Shown here piece after piece: positions 31,485 through 40,245 of a stretch of 64,000 bases of DNA (position 1 is the first letter of the stretch; every line of letters starts with the position of its first letter). The DNA comes from an uncultured Acidimicrobiales bacterium (lineage in GTDB: Bacteria; Actinomycetota; Acidimicrobiia; Acidimicrobiales; CATQHL01): contig CATQHL010000001.1 in assembly GCA_958295925.1 (NCBI GenBank), positions 1,685,753-1,749,752 of the forward strand, written 5' to 3'. The notes under the pieces are model-generated. The model was not told the DNA's origin. It worked only from the letters and a program-made list of their open reading frames with translations, and searched no databases. The position numbers were made by a program, and so were the translations under genes.

Positions 31485-32224
31485 CGCTGGGCGTGGAGAG
31501 CGCCACCGACCAGTGCGGCTGCGCCCTGGCCGACGGGGGCGGCCTGCTGGCAGAGGTGCGGGTGCTGCTGGGACGACGGCACGCGGAGATGCTGGCACCC
31601 CAGGTGGGCTTCGTGTGCGAGCAGGCGGGCGTCACACTGTCGGGGCTGGGCGCCGTGGCCGTTGACGCAGGCCCTGGTCTTTACACTGGCCTGCGGGCGG
31701 GTCTGGCCACAGCGCAGGCCATTGCGATGGCGCTGGGCGTGCCTGTTGCCGCAGTCTCCAGCCTGGAGGCCCTGGCGTTCGGCGCCGCTGTTTGCGGTGC
31801 TTCTCCTTCGTTGACGCTCAGCGTGATCGACGCCCGCCGCGGGGAGGTGTTCTGGGGCTGGTACTCGACGTCGGGCGAGGGCGACCTTGCCGAACTCACG
31901 AAGCCGGCGGTGGGGGCTCCCGAGGACTTGGCAGCGGAAATCCGGCGAGGTGAGGTTGTGGGCCGCTCCGCCTTCGGAGGCGCTGGGCGCATTCTCGTGG
32001 TGGGCGACGGTGCGCGCCGCTATGCCGAGGTGATGGGGGCGTCGGCGCGCCTGGAACTCGCAGGCGAGGAACTGCGCTTTCCGCCTCCCTCGGCCGTGGC
32101 CCTGCTTGGACGGCGCCGGGCGGTGGCGGGAGAGACCCTGGCGCCCGAGCACGTGGAGCCCGTCTACCTGCGCCCGCACGACGCAAGCAGGCGCGCCTGG
32201 CACGCGCCCACCCGGACGCCTTAG
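31478..32224 (+). CDS. tsaB: tRNA t6A biosynthesis protein TsaB
   Basis: 248 residues from the GTG at 31478 inside the end of tsaE; the frame runs back to 31430 but the family starts with 'LTLGVESATDQCGCAL'. 'VDAGPGLYTGLRAGLATAQ' is the hallmark of the TsaB/TsaD fold. It is the inactive-homologue partner that scaffolds TsaD. A C-terminal extension of about 15 residues is rich in Arg. In most bacteria rimI follows; here a repeat and then tsaD follow. Confidence 0.94.
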   Translation: MLTLGVESATDQCGCALADGGGLLAEVRVLLGRRHAEMLAPQVGFVCEQAGVTLSGLGAVAVDAGPGLYTGLRAGLATAQAIAMALGVPVAAVSSLEALAFGAAVCGASPSLTLSVIDARRGEVFWGWYSTSGEGDLAELTKPAVGAPEDLAAEIRRGEVVGRSAFGGAGRILVVGDGARRYAEVMGASARLELAGEELRFPPPSAVALLGRRRAVAGETLAPEHVEPVYLRPHDASRRAWHAPTRTP

Positions 32225-32318
32225 GGATGCATTCATACGCTCCCGTTGAGGGCCGCTGCCAGAGTCGGAGTGTGCCAGTCGTGCTTGGGGATGCATTCAT
32301 ACGCTCCCGTTGAGGGCC
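32224..32318. repeat. Pair of 31-bp direct repeats between tsaB and tsaD
   Basis: A 31-base sequence (core GATGCATTCATACGCTCCCG) occurs at 32224-32254 and again, exactly, at 32288-32318. The 33 bases between are unrelated. They sit where rimI is commonly found. Confidence 0.9.
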
Positions 32319-32353
32319 CGGGCGTCGGGGGCGTATCTTTGTTGCCTGTGAGC

Positions 32354-33340
32354 ATGGCGGTGCTGGGCATTGAGACGTCCTGCGACGAGACGGCTGCCGC
32401 CGTGGTCTGCGACGGTGCGCAGGTGCTCTCCTCGGTCGTGTCCAGCCAGATCGACCTTCACAGTGCCTTCGGCGGGGTCGTGCCGGAGATTGCCAGCCGG
32501 GCGCATCAGCGTCTGCTGCCAAGCGTTGTGGCCAGGGCGCTGCGGGAGGCTGACGGCGCTGCGGGCGCCACCCCCGACGCTGTGGCCGCCACGGCAGGAC
32601 CGGGGCTTACCGGGGCGCTGGTGGTGGGAGTCTCGGCCGGCAAGGCCCTTTCGATTGCCTGGGGGGTGCCGTTCGTGGCCGTCAACCACCTCGAGGCCCA
32701 CCTCTACGCCGCTTTCTTGGAGAATTCGGGGATTCCGCTTCCCCAGGTGGTGCTGCTGGTCTCTGGCGGTCACACGATGCTGGTGCTGATGAGCGGCCAC
32801 GGACGTTACAAACTGCTGGGGCAGACGCTCGACGACGCCGCAGGCGAGGCATTCGACAAGGTGGCGCGCCTGCTGGGCCTGGGTTATCCGGGCGGGCCGG
32901 CTATCGACCGGCTGGCCGCAGAGGGAGACCCTGACGCGATCGCGTTCCCCCGCCCGATGCTGGCCGACGGGCTCAACTTCTCGTTCTCGGGGTTAAAGAC
33001 GGCGGTGGCGGTTTACCTGCGACGCAATCCCGAGGCCCCGGCGGCGGATGTCGCCGCCTCTTTTCAGCGGGCGGTGACCGACACCCTTGAGGCGAAGGCG
33101 TTGCGTGCGCTGCGGCGCTGCGGCACACGGAACCTGACGCTGGCCGGGGGGGTTGCGGCCAACTCCGAGTTGCGAAGACGTTTCAAGGCGCTTGACGCCC
33201 GCACCTTCCTCCCCAGCCGTGCCATGTGCACCGACAACGCCGCAATGGTGGCGGCGGCCGGCTGGTGGCAGCTTCAGCGGGAGGGGCCATCGTCGCTGGG
33301 CGTGGGGCCCGATCCGTCCTGGGGGATGCCGGGCGCCTAG
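32354..33340 (+). CDS. tsaD: tRNA N6-adenosine threonylcarbamoyltransferase TsaD
   Basis: 328 residues from the ATG at 32354; an in-frame GTG two codons upstream is an alternative, and further upstream is repeat sequence. 'LGIETSCDETAAAVV' at the N-terminus, 'EIASRAHQRLLP' and 'VNHLEAHLYAAF' (the metal-binding His motifs), 'LVSGGHTMLV', 'GEAFDKVARLLGLGYPGG' and 'CTDNAAMVAAAG' are all canonical. It transfers threonylcarbamoyl to A37 of tRNA with TsaB and TsaE. Confidence 0.96.
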   Translation: MAVLGIETSCDETAAAVVCDGAQVLSSVVSSQIDLHSAFGGVVPEIASRAHQRLLPSVVARALREADGAAGATPDAVAATAGPGLTGALVVGVSAGKALSIAWGVPFVAVNHLEAHLYAAFLENSGIPLPQVVLLVSGGHTMLVLMSGHGRYKLLGQTLDDAAGEAFDKVARLLGLGYPGGPAIDRLAAEGDPDAIAFPRPMLADGLNFSFSGLKTAVAVYLRRNPEAPAADVAASFQRAVTDTLEAKALRALRRCGTRNLTLAGGVAANSELRRRFKALDARTFLPSRAMCTDNAAMVAAAGWWQLQREGPSSLGVGPDPSWGMPGA

Positions 33341-33355
33341 GGCAGGGTGCCGTGT

Positions 33356-34153
33356 CTAGCGGCGCGCCCTCTTGCTTAGGGCTGAGAACGCCAGGGCCTG
33401 CGACACCAACCCCACCCCCAGGATGGCGGCGAGCGTCTTCAACATCGCCAGGCCGTCCCAGTCCACAAAGAGCGTCCGCATGCCCTCGAGGATGTGGGTG
33501 ACCGGGTTCCAGGTCGCCACCGCCGAGAGCCAGCCCGTCATGGCCTCGCGGGGAAGCCACGCCGGGGTGAGGAACACGAACGGGAAGAACAGCAGGAATG
33601 AGTTGTTGACGGCTGTCGGGTTGCCCGTGCGCAAGGCGATGGCGTACGGGAATCCAGTGAACATCAGACCCCACAGCGCCGTGAGCAGGGTGAGCACCAG
33701 CGCCCCGGCGAAGCCCGTGCTGAAGCGCACGCCGACCCCCACGCCGAAAGCCAGCACCGGGACGGAAAGGCCGATGAACACCACCACGTCGGCCACCAGC
33801 ATCCCCAATAGCAGCGCCCATCGGTTCAGCGGAGACAACAACAGCCGGTAGAAGTAGCCGCCCTGGATGTCCATCACCAGGCTGGGCGCCCTCGACAGGC
33901 CTGTGACCGTAGTGAGCAGAGCCACCGGCATCTGGAAGGCCTTGTAGTCGAGGCCGTCTGCAACGTCGGCTGCCAGCACCTGCAGGGCGCCGATGGTGAC
34001 GGCGTAGAAGAAGACCGGCACGACGAGCGCCGGAAGCAGCATCGCCAAGTCCCTGGGCAGCAGTCGCACCGCCCGGCTCGAGACGCTTTGGACGTCCCGC
34101 CAGAACCCGATGGGGCGGGCGCGGATCTCCTCTGAGTCGCGGTGGTCGCTCAT
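33356..34153 (-). CDS. ABC-2-type permease (DrrB-like)
   Basis: 265 residues from the ATG at 34153, which overlaps the upstream ATPase stop as ATGA; the frame is open further but into the ATPase gene. About six membrane segments: 'LAMLLPALVVPVFFYAVT', 'MLVADVVVFIGLSVPVLAF', 'GALVLTLLTALWGLMFTG', 'FLLFFPFVFLTPAWLP' and 'AILGVGLVSQALAF' are clear. The motif 'FLTPAWLPREAMTGWL' before the last helix is typical of DrrB/NodJ-type exporters. Works with the ATPase below. Confidence 0.9.
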   Translation of the reverse strand: MSDHRDSEEIRARPIGFWRDVQSVSSRAVRLLPRDLAMLLPALVVPVFFYAVTIGALQVLAADVADGLDYKAFQMPVALLTTVTGLSRAPSLVMDIQGGYFYRLLLSPLNRWALLLGMLVADVVVFIGLSVPVLAFGVGVGVRFSTGFAGALVLTLLTALWGLMFTGFPYAIALRTGNPTAVNNSFLLFFPFVFLTPAWLPREAMTGWLSAVATWNPVTHILEGMRTLFVDWDGLAMLKTLAAILGVGLVSQALAFSALSKRARR

Positions 34154-35190
34154 GGGTGCCCGTGGGCGCCGGCCGAGGTTTGCCCGTCGTCGGTGATGGT
34201 TCCTGCGGGCGCATCCTCCACGACGCTGCCCGCCTCCATGCCCTCCTGTTGAATCCGCCGACCGGTGAGGTGCAGGAACACGTCGTCGAGGGTGGGTTTG
34301 TGGAGCGAGATCTCCATCACCTGAAGGTCGGTGGCGGCCAGAGCCACAGCCACAGGGGAAATGGCCGCAGCCCCGTCTACGCACGCCACGGTTACCTCCC
34401 CGCCCCGAAATTCCACGCCCGCAACCCCCGCAAGGCCGCTCAGCGCCTCGGTCGCCTGGGCGGTCGGCCTGTCGCCCACCTTCACGCTGATCACATCCGA
34501 GCCGATGCTGCGCTTGAGCTCCTCTGGCGTCCCCTCCGCCCGAAGACGCCCCTCGTCCATGATCCCCACCCGGTCTGCCAGGGCGTCGGCCTCCTCGAGG
34601 TACTGCGTGGTGAGGAAGATCGTCACGCCGAACGTCGAGTTGAGGCGACGCACCTGCGCCCACACCTCGGCTCTCGACATCGGGTCGAGTCCCGTGGTCG
34701 GCTCGTCGAGGAACAGGATGCTGGGGTTGTGAATGAGGGACGCCGCCACGTCGAGGCGTCGCTTCATCCCCCCCGAGTACGTGCCCACCCTCCGATCGAG
34801 GGCTGATACCTCCAATATGGGCGAGACCTCCTCGATGCGGCGGCGAATCGCAGCACGGCTCAGACCGTAGAACCTTCCCTGGTAGGTGAGCGTCTCCCGG
34901 CCGGTGAGCTTTTCGTCGAGGGCGGTGTCTTGAAGGGTGGCCCCAATTCGCAGCCGCAGTTTGGCTGTTTCCGTGTTGATGTCGCAGCCGGCCACCCTGC
35001 CCTCGCCGGAGGATGGCCGCAGCAGCGTGCAGAGCATCTGCGTGGTGGTGGACTTGCCCGCCCCGTTCGGCCCCAGGAATCCGTATATCTCCCCCTGGGG
35101 GATGTTTAGGTCGAGGTCGACTACAGCCTCCACGCTCCCGAAACGCCGGCTGAGCTTGCGGGTGACGATGCCCGGCGTCGTTTGATTCAA
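34150..35190 (-). CDS. ABC transporter ATPase (DrrA-like)
   Basis: I choose the TTG at 35190, eight bases after GGAGG; the frame extends to a GTG at 35256 without a ribosome-binding site. About 346 residues. Walker A 'GPNGAGKSTT', signature 'YSGGMKRRLDVAASL', Walker B 'ILFLDEPTTGLDP', and the DrrA-type C-terminal motif 'PTLDDVFLHLTGR' are present. Such pairs export lipids, glycolipids or antibiotics. It is divergent from the acyl-CoA dehydrogenase gene, with a small repeated element in the shared upstream region. Confidence 0.92.
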   Translation of the reverse strand: MNQTTPGIVTRKLSRRFGSVEAVVDLDLNIPQGEIYGFLGPNGAGKSTTTQMLCTLLRPSSGEGRVAGCDINTETAKLRLRIGATLQDTALDEKLTGRETLTYQGRFYGLSRAAIRRRIEEVSPILEVSALDRRVGTYSGGMKRRLDVAASLIHNPSILFLDEPTTGLDPMSRAEVWAQVRRLNSTFGVTIFLTTQYLEEADALADRVGIMDEGRLRAEGTPEELKRSIGSDVISVKVGDRPTAQATEALSGLAGVAGVEFRGGEVTVACVDGAAAISPVAVALAATDLQVMEISLHKPTLDDVFLHLTGRRIQQEGMEAGSVVEDAPAGTITDDGQTSAGAHGHP

Positions 35191-35238
35191 GCCTTCGACC
35201 TCCCTGGCGCAGACGACTGAAGCGCTCACGCTATATAC

Positions 35239-35270
35239 CTGCAGCCGGCGTCGCACTGCAGCCGGCGTCG
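35239..35270. repeat. Two tandem CTGCAGCCGGCGTCG copies in a divergent intergenic region
   Basis: A 15-base unit begins at 35239 and 35256, 17 bp apart, between the divergent ATPase and dehydrogenase genes. Possible operator, or a chance GC-rich repeat. Confidence 0.6.
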
Positions 35271-35314
35271 GGCCAGATAGCCGGAGCAGCCCCCCGTTTC
35301 AGTAAGTTAGGCAC

Positions 35315-36169
35315 ATGGAAATCAGCAAAGTCGGAGTGCTCGGCGGCGGCACGATGGGTTCGGGAATCGCCGAGGTTTGCGCCCGTTCCGGTGTGGAGAC
35401 CCTCGTGGTGGAGGTGGACGCGCAAGCCTGCGCCGCCGCAGCCGAGCGCATCGGGAAGTCGCTCGATCGGGCGCTGGCCAGGGGCCGCATCGACGAGGGC
35501 GCACACGCTGTCGCAGTCGCCGGACTCTCCTACTCCACAGAGATCGCCGACTTCGCAGACCGGGACCTCGTTATAGAGGCCATTGTCGAGGACTTGGCGG
35601 AAAAGACACGCAACTTTGCGGTACTTGGTGAAGTGCTCCCGCCGCACGCAATCCTGGCGTCGAACACCTCCTCGCTGTCCATCGGCGAACTGGCAGCGGC
35701 CACCGACCGCCCCGGCTCGGTCGTGGGCATGCATTTCTTCAACCCGGCCACCGTGCAGCCGCTCGTGGAAATCGTCGAGGCCATCGAGTCGAGCCCTGGG
35801 GCTTGCGCCGCCGCAGCCGACTTTTGCGTCAACACCCTGGGCAAGCAGGTCATCCGCTGCGCCGACCGTGCAGGGTTCGTGGTCAACCGCCTGCTGGTGC
35901 CCTACCTGCTCTCCGCCATCTCCCTGGCCGATTGCGGATGGGCGACGGTGAAGGACATCGACGCCGGCATGAGGGGCGGCTGCGCCCACCCGATGGGGCC
36001 GCTGGAGCTCTGCGACCTCGTAGGCCTCGACGTGGTGGAGGCGGTGGCAGAGGTGATGTACGAGGAATACAGGGAGCCGCTGTACGCCCCGCCCCCGCTG
36101 CTGCGGAGGATGGTGGCGGCAGGCCGCCTGGGGCGCAAGTCGGGCGAGGGCTTCTACTCTTACAGCTAG
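35315..36169 (+). CDS. 3-hydroxyacyl-CoA (3-hydroxybutyryl-CoA) dehydrogenase
   Basis: 284 residues, the short single-domain-pair form. Rossmann motif 'VGVLGGGTMGSGIAE' at residues 6-20. 'SNTSSLSIGELA' and 'GMHFFNPATVQPLVEI' contain the catalytic-site Ser and His of the family, and 'GFVVNRLLVPYL' plus 'HPMGPLELCDLVGLD' mark the C-terminal domain. It oxidises 3-hydroxyacyl-CoA with NAD(P) in beta-oxidation or butyrate-type metabolism. It stands alone, with no thiolase or enoyl-CoA hydratase nearby. Confidence 0.93.
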   Translation: MEISKVGVLGGGTMGSGIAEVCARSGVETLVVEVDAQACAAAAERIGKSLDRALARGRIDEGAHAVAVAGLSYSTEIADFADRDLVIEAIVEDLAEKTRNFAVLGEVLPPHAILASNTSSLSIGELAAATDRPGSVVGMHFFNPATVQPLVEIVEAIESSPGACAAAADFCVNTLGKQVIRCADRAGFVVNRLLVPYLLSAISLADCGWATVKDIDAGMRGGCAHPMGPLELCDLVGLDVVEAVAEVMYEEYREPLYAPPPLLRRMVAAGRLGRKSGEGFYSYS

Positions 36170-36259
36170 CGGCTGGCAGGGGCTTGGCGTACGCGATGCT
36201 GGTTTCCGGCGGCGCGTCGATGACCTTGTCAGCCCGCCAAAATGCCGAACGGAGGGCGC

Positions 36260-36736
36260 ATGACTGAACAGCTGGAGGTTCTCACCTGGCCTGAATACGG
36301 TGTGGCCGCCAGGGAATTGGCAATGGCTGTGGCTGAGAGCGGCTACCGACCCGACCTGATCTTGTCCGTTGCCCGCGGAGGGCTGTGCATTGCCGGCTCG
36401 CTGGGTTATGCGCTCGACATGAAGAACATCTTCGTCATGAACGTTGAGTACTACACGGGGGTGGACGAGCGCCTGGACGTGCCGGTGATGCTCCCCCCCT
36501 ACCTGGAGCTGGTGGACTTGGGCGACGCGAAGGCGCTCATTGCCGACGACGTTGCCGACACTGGCCACACCCTGGCAATGGTGAGGGAGTTCTGCATGGA
36601 TAAGGTGAGGGAGGTGCGGACGGCTGTGCTGTACGAGAAGCCCCGGTCGGTTGTCCGCTGCGACTACGTGTGGCGGCGCACGTCGCGCTGGATCAACTTT
36701 CCCTGGTCGTCGGAGCCGCCGGTGGAGTTCGCATGA
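36260..36736 (+). CDS. Purine phosphoribosyltransferase (xanthine/guanine type)
   Basis: 158 residues from the ATG at 36260, preceded by GGAGG. The PRPP loop is 'ALIADDVADTGHTL' (residues about 94-107), and 'LILSVARGGLCIAGSLGY' is the PPi loop. It converts a free purine base and PRPP to the nucleotide. The gene ends in a 4-bp overlap (ATGA) with the molybdenum hydroxylase gene, and the neighbourhood is purine-related, so xanthine, guanine or hypoxanthine is the likely substrate. Confidence 0.88.
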   Translation: MTEQLEVLTWPEYGVAARELAMAVAESGYRPDLILSVARGGLCIAGSLGYALDMKNIFVMNVEYYTGVDERLDVPVMLPPYLELVDLGDAKALIADDVADTGHTLAMVREFCMDKVREVRTAVLYEKPRSVVRCDYVWRRTSRWINFPWSSEPPVEFA

Positions 36737-39024
36737 GCAGCGCCCCAACCATTGCTAGAACGCCCACCCTGGGCAGGATCGGCGAGAGCGTACAGCGCCC
36801 GGACGGGGCGCCGAAGACGTCAGGGGAGTTCGTGTTCTCCTCGGACTTGTGGGCCGATGGCATGCTCTGGGGGCAGACGCTGCGATCTCCGCACGCCCAT
36901 GCCCGTATTCTCGGCATCGACGTTTCAAAGGCGTTGGCGATCGCCGGGGTGAGGGCTGTTCTCACGCATGAGGACGTGCCAGGCGACGGCTGCTACGGGC
37001 TCGACCGCCCCGACCAGCCCGTGCTGGCCAAGGACGTGGTGCGGTTTTGTGGCGAGCCGGTGGCAGTGGTTGCCGCAGACCACCCTGAGACCGCCCGACG
37101 CGCCGCAGAGGCCGTTGAGGTGGACTACGAGATGCTGGCGACGGTGTGCGACGCCGAAGCCGCCAAGGATGCCCCTGCCATTCATCCCGAGGGGAACGTC
37201 ATCAGGCATGTGGTTGTCCGCCACGGCGACACGGGGGCCGTCGGCGAGGTGCAGGTAGAGGGCACCTACGAGGTGGGGATGCAGGATCAGGCGTTCATGG
37301 GCACCGAGTCGGGGATGGCTGCCCCGATCGGCGACGGCGGGGTGGAGCTCCGCATCTCCACGCAGTGGCTGCATGGCGACCGTGATCAGATAGCCGCGGC
37401 CCTCGGCCTGGCGGTAGAGGACGTGCATATCACCCTGGCGGGGGTGGGTGGGGCGTTCGGGGCGAGGGAGGACGTGACCCTGCAGATTCACTTGTGCCTG
37501 CTGGCGCTGCACACGGGGCGCCCGGTGAAGATGATCTACAACCGGGGGGAGTCGTTCTTCGGCCATGTCCACCGGCACCCGGCCAGGCTCTGGTACCGCC
37601 ACCACGCGGGGCGGGACGGCCGCCTGGTGAAGGTGGAGGCCAGGCTCACCCTGGATGGTGGCGCATACGCCTCCTCCACCTCGTTCGTATTGGCCAACGC
37701 CTGCCACTTCGCAGCGGGCCCCTACAGGACGCCGAACGCCCTGGTGGAGGGGTGGGGTATGCGCACGAACAACCCCCCCTGCGGAGCCATGAGGGGTTTC
37801 GGTGTGGTGCAGGCGTGCTTCGCCCACGAAGCCCAGATGGATCGCCTGGCGGCTGCGCTCAACCTCCATCCCCTCGAGGTGCGCCGTCGCAACGCCCTGC
37901 GCCGCGGCGACTCACTGATTACCGGCCAGCGCATAACCGGTGCCACCCCGGTGATCGAGCTGCTCGACGCCCTGGCCGAGGCTCCGCTGCCCCAGGCTGC
38001 AGTGGGGTCGGTGGCCGAGACCGACATGGAACTGCCGGGCGGGGCGGGAAGGACCGCCGACTCCCGTCACGTGCGGAGGGGGGTGGGCTACGCAGCCAGC
38101 ATCAAGAACCTCATGTACTCGGCGGGCGACGACGACTACTCCACGGCCGCCTGCTCCCTGGCCGACGGCGTTGTCACCATTACCTGCGCCTGCGTGGAGG
38201 TCGGGCAGGGGTTCGTGACCCTGGCCGGTCAGATAGCCAGGGAGGTGCTGGGGATTTCCGAGGTGGAGATCTCCCCGGCGGACACCTCCATAGGCTCAGC
38301 GGGATCCTCCTCGGCATCCCGGCAGTCGTGGATGTCGGGAGGGGCGGTGCTGGCCGCGTGCGAGGCGGTAAGGGACGACTTGCTGGCCCACGTGTCATCG
38401 AAGACGGGCTTGGCGGCGGGTGAGCTGATGCTGCAAGACGGCGAGGTGCTCTCTGCGGACGGGTCGTTCAGGGCTTCCGTGGCCGAATTCACGGCCGAGA
38501 AGGCTTTCCGGCGCGAGGAGGTGTTCCGACACATCCAAACCGAGGAGCCGGACGAGAACGGCCAGGGCAACATTCACGTGGCGTTCGCCTTTGCGGCGCA
38601 TCGGGCGGTGGTGGACGTGGACGCCGAGATGGGGCTGCTGAGGACGGTGGAGATCGCCACCGCCCAGGACGTGGGCAAAATCTTGAACCCCATCCAGGCC
38701 CTGGGTCAGATCGAAGGCGGCATCGCCCAGGGGCTGGGGTTGGCCGTTATGGAGGAACTGGTGATTGACGAGGGAAAGATGCGCAACGCCTCGTTCACCG
38801 ACTATCTCATCCCCACGGCGCTCGACATGTGCGACGTGAACGTGGTGCGCCTCGTGGAGGAGCCGGAGCCCGACGCCCCGTTCGGCGCCAAGGGCATCGG
38901 CGAGCCGCCCACAATCTCCTCCACCCCCGCCGTGGCCGCCGCGGTGCGGGCGGCTACCGGCTTGGAGATTTCCCGCGTGCCCATTCGCCCTTCGGACGTG
39001 GCCCTGGCGGATTCCCAGGCTTGA
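36733..39024 (+). CDS. Xanthine dehydrogenase-family molybdopterin-binding subunit
   Basis: 763 residues from the ATG at 36733, translationally coupled to the phosphoribosyltransferase. N-terminal a/b hammerhead domain ('SGEFVFSSDLWADGMLWG'), then the Mo-binding region with 'GVGGAFGAREDV', 'RGFGVVQACFAHEAQMDRLA', 'VEVGQGFVTLAGQIAREVLG' and the C-terminal 'FGAKGIGEPPTI', whose Glu is the catalytic base of the family. It hydroxylates purines or other N-heterocycles. Resembles PucD/XdhD-type large subunits. It needs Fe-S and usually FAD partners; only an Fe-S domain, fused to a second large subunit, is nearby. Confidence 0.92.
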   Translation: MSSAPTIARTPTLGRIGESVQRPDGAPKTSGEFVFSSDLWADGMLWGQTLRSPHAHARILGIDVSKALAIAGVRAVLTHEDVPGDGCYGLDRPDQPVLAKDVVRFCGEPVAVVAADHPETARRAAEAVEVDYEMLATVCDAEAAKDAPAIHPEGNVIRHVVVRHGDTGAVGEVQVEGTYEVGMQDQAFMGTESGMAAPIGDGGVELRISTQWLHGDRDQIAAALGLAVEDVHITLAGVGGAFGAREDVTLQIHLCLLALHTGRPVKMIYNRGESFFGHVHRHPARLWYRHHAGRDGRLVKVEARLTLDGGAYASSTSFVLANACHFAAGPYRTPNALVEGWGMRTNNPPCGAMRGFGVVQACFAHEAQMDRLAAALNLHPLEVRRRNALRRGDSLITGQRITGATPVIELLDALAEAPLPQAAVGSVAETDMELPGGAGRTADSRHVRRGVGYAASIKNLMYSAGDDDYSTAACSLADGVVTITCACVEVGQGFVTLAGQIAREVLGISEVEISPADTSIGSAGSSSASRQSWMSGGAVLAACEAVRDDLLAHVSSKTGLAAGELMLQDGEVLSADGSFRASVAEFTAEKAFRREEVFRHIQTEEPDENGQGNIHVAFAFAAHRAVVDVDAEMGLLRTVEIATAQDVGKILNPIQALGQIEGGIAQGLGLAVMEELVIDEGKMRNASFTDYLIPTALDMCDVNVVRLVEEPEPDAPFGAKGIGEPPTISSTPAVAAAVRAATGLEISRVPIRPSDVALADSQA

Positions 39025-39121
39025 CGGAGCCCGACGGGCTGGCTGGTGGCGCCTGCTCGCCGACGAGGGGAAGATCTGGGCCGGGGGGCGGCGGAGGGGC
39101 GGCAGGCAGGCGGATTAGAAT

Positions 39122-40240
39122 GTGGGTCCCTATGAAGAAGCCCACGCAGGGAAAGGCGAACTCGTAACCAGGGAAGTCGTCCTGGGGGTGGCTCAACTCG
39201 GCCCGGTCGGGCGTCACGAGCCCAGGGCTGACGTGACGGAGCGCCTGCTTACGCTGCTTCGGCAGGGGGCGGAGCGGGGATGCGACCTGGTGGCGTTTCC
39301 CGAACTGGCGCTCACGTCGTTCTTTCCCCGATGGTTCATCGAGGACGGGGACGAGCTCAACTTCTACTACGAGACGGAGATGCCAGGGCCAGACACCAAG
39401 CCGCTCTTCGACGAGGCGCTGCGCCTGGGGGTGGGGTTCGGCCTGGGGTACGCCGAGCTGACCCCGGACGGTCGCCGCTACAACAGCTACGTTCTCGTCG
39501 AACGCGACGGCTCCGTGGTGGCCAACTTTCGAAAGGTGCACATTCCGGGTCACTCAGAGCACGAGCCGTGGCGGCGATTTCAGCACCTCGAACGCCGCTA
39601 CTTCGCTTCAGGCCCCGACGGCTTCGGCGTCTGGGACGCCTTCGGCGGAAAAGTGGGGATGGCCATCTGCAACGACCGCCGCTGGTCGGAGACCTACAGG
39701 GTGATGGGGCTGAAAGGTGCGGAGCTCATCCTCATCGGCTACAACACGCCGCTTCACTACGCCCCAGACCCCGTCCAGAGCCCGCTGGGCGCCTTCCACA
39801 ACCACCTGGTGATGCAGGCGGGCGCCTACCAGAACGGCACCTGGGTTGCGGGCATAGCCAAGGGCGGCTGCGAGGAGGGCGTGGACAGTCTGGCCCAGAG
39901 CGCCGTCTACGCCCCGTCGGGTCAAATCGTCGCCCAAGCCGTGACAGACCGGGACGAACTCGTATCGGTCTGCTGCGACCTGGACATGTGCCACACCTAC
40001 AAGGAGACGGTCTTCAACTTTGGCCTCTACCGGGAGCCGCACCACTACGCCGTCATCGCCGCCCCCAAGGGGGGCGGGCCCGACGCTGGGCGTGCTGGGG
40101 ATGGGGCTGATGGTGCTGGGGGAGGGGCTGATGGTGCTGGGGATGGGGCTGATGGTGCTGGGGGAGGGGCCGGCGACGCCGGCGGGGCGGCTGATGACGC
40201 CGGCGAAACGGTGGCTGCCTCCGCTGACGTGGAGGGCTGA
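39122..40240 (+). CDS. Nitrilase-superfamily N-carbamoyl-amino-acid hydrolase
   Basis: 372 residues from a GTG at 39122, with the start uncertain. The Glu-Lys-Cys triad is visible in 'VAFPELALTSFF', 'ANFRKVHIPG' and 'VGMAICNDRRWSE'. 'FHNHLVMQAGAYQNGTWVAG' fits N-carbamoyl-D-amino-acid amidohydrolases. It would cleave a carbamoyl group to CO2 and NH3, consistent with purine or pyrimidine ring catabolism. The C-terminus is an unusual Gly/Ala/Asp tail with a 7-residue period (GADGAGG/GADGAGD) encoded by 21-bp tandem repeats at 40106-40168. The tail is probably disordered. Confidence 0.88.
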   Translation: MGPYEEAHAGKGELVTREVVLGVAQLGPVGRHEPRADVTERLLTLLRQGAERGCDLVAFPELALTSFFPRWFIEDGDELNFYYETEMPGPDTKPLFDEALRLGVGFGLGYAELTPDGRRYNSYVLVERDGSVVANFRKVHIPGHSEHEPWRRFQHLERRYFASGPDGFGVWDAFGGKVGMAICNDRRWSETYRVMGLKGAELILIGYNTPLHYAPDPVQSPLGAFHNHLVMQAGAYQNGTWVAGIAKGGCEEGVDSLAQSAVYAPSGQIVAQAVTDRDELVSVCCDLDMCHTYKETVFNFGLYREPHHYAVIAAPKGGGPDAGRAGDGADGAGGGADGAGDGADGAGGGAGDAGGAADDAGETVAASADVEG

Positions 40241-40245
40241 CAGCC

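Noticed and set aside
33183-34214. 343-codon minus-strand frame overlapping tsaD and the permease
   Set aside because: It is out of frame with the permease, whose membrane segments and ATGA coupling to the ATPase are clear.
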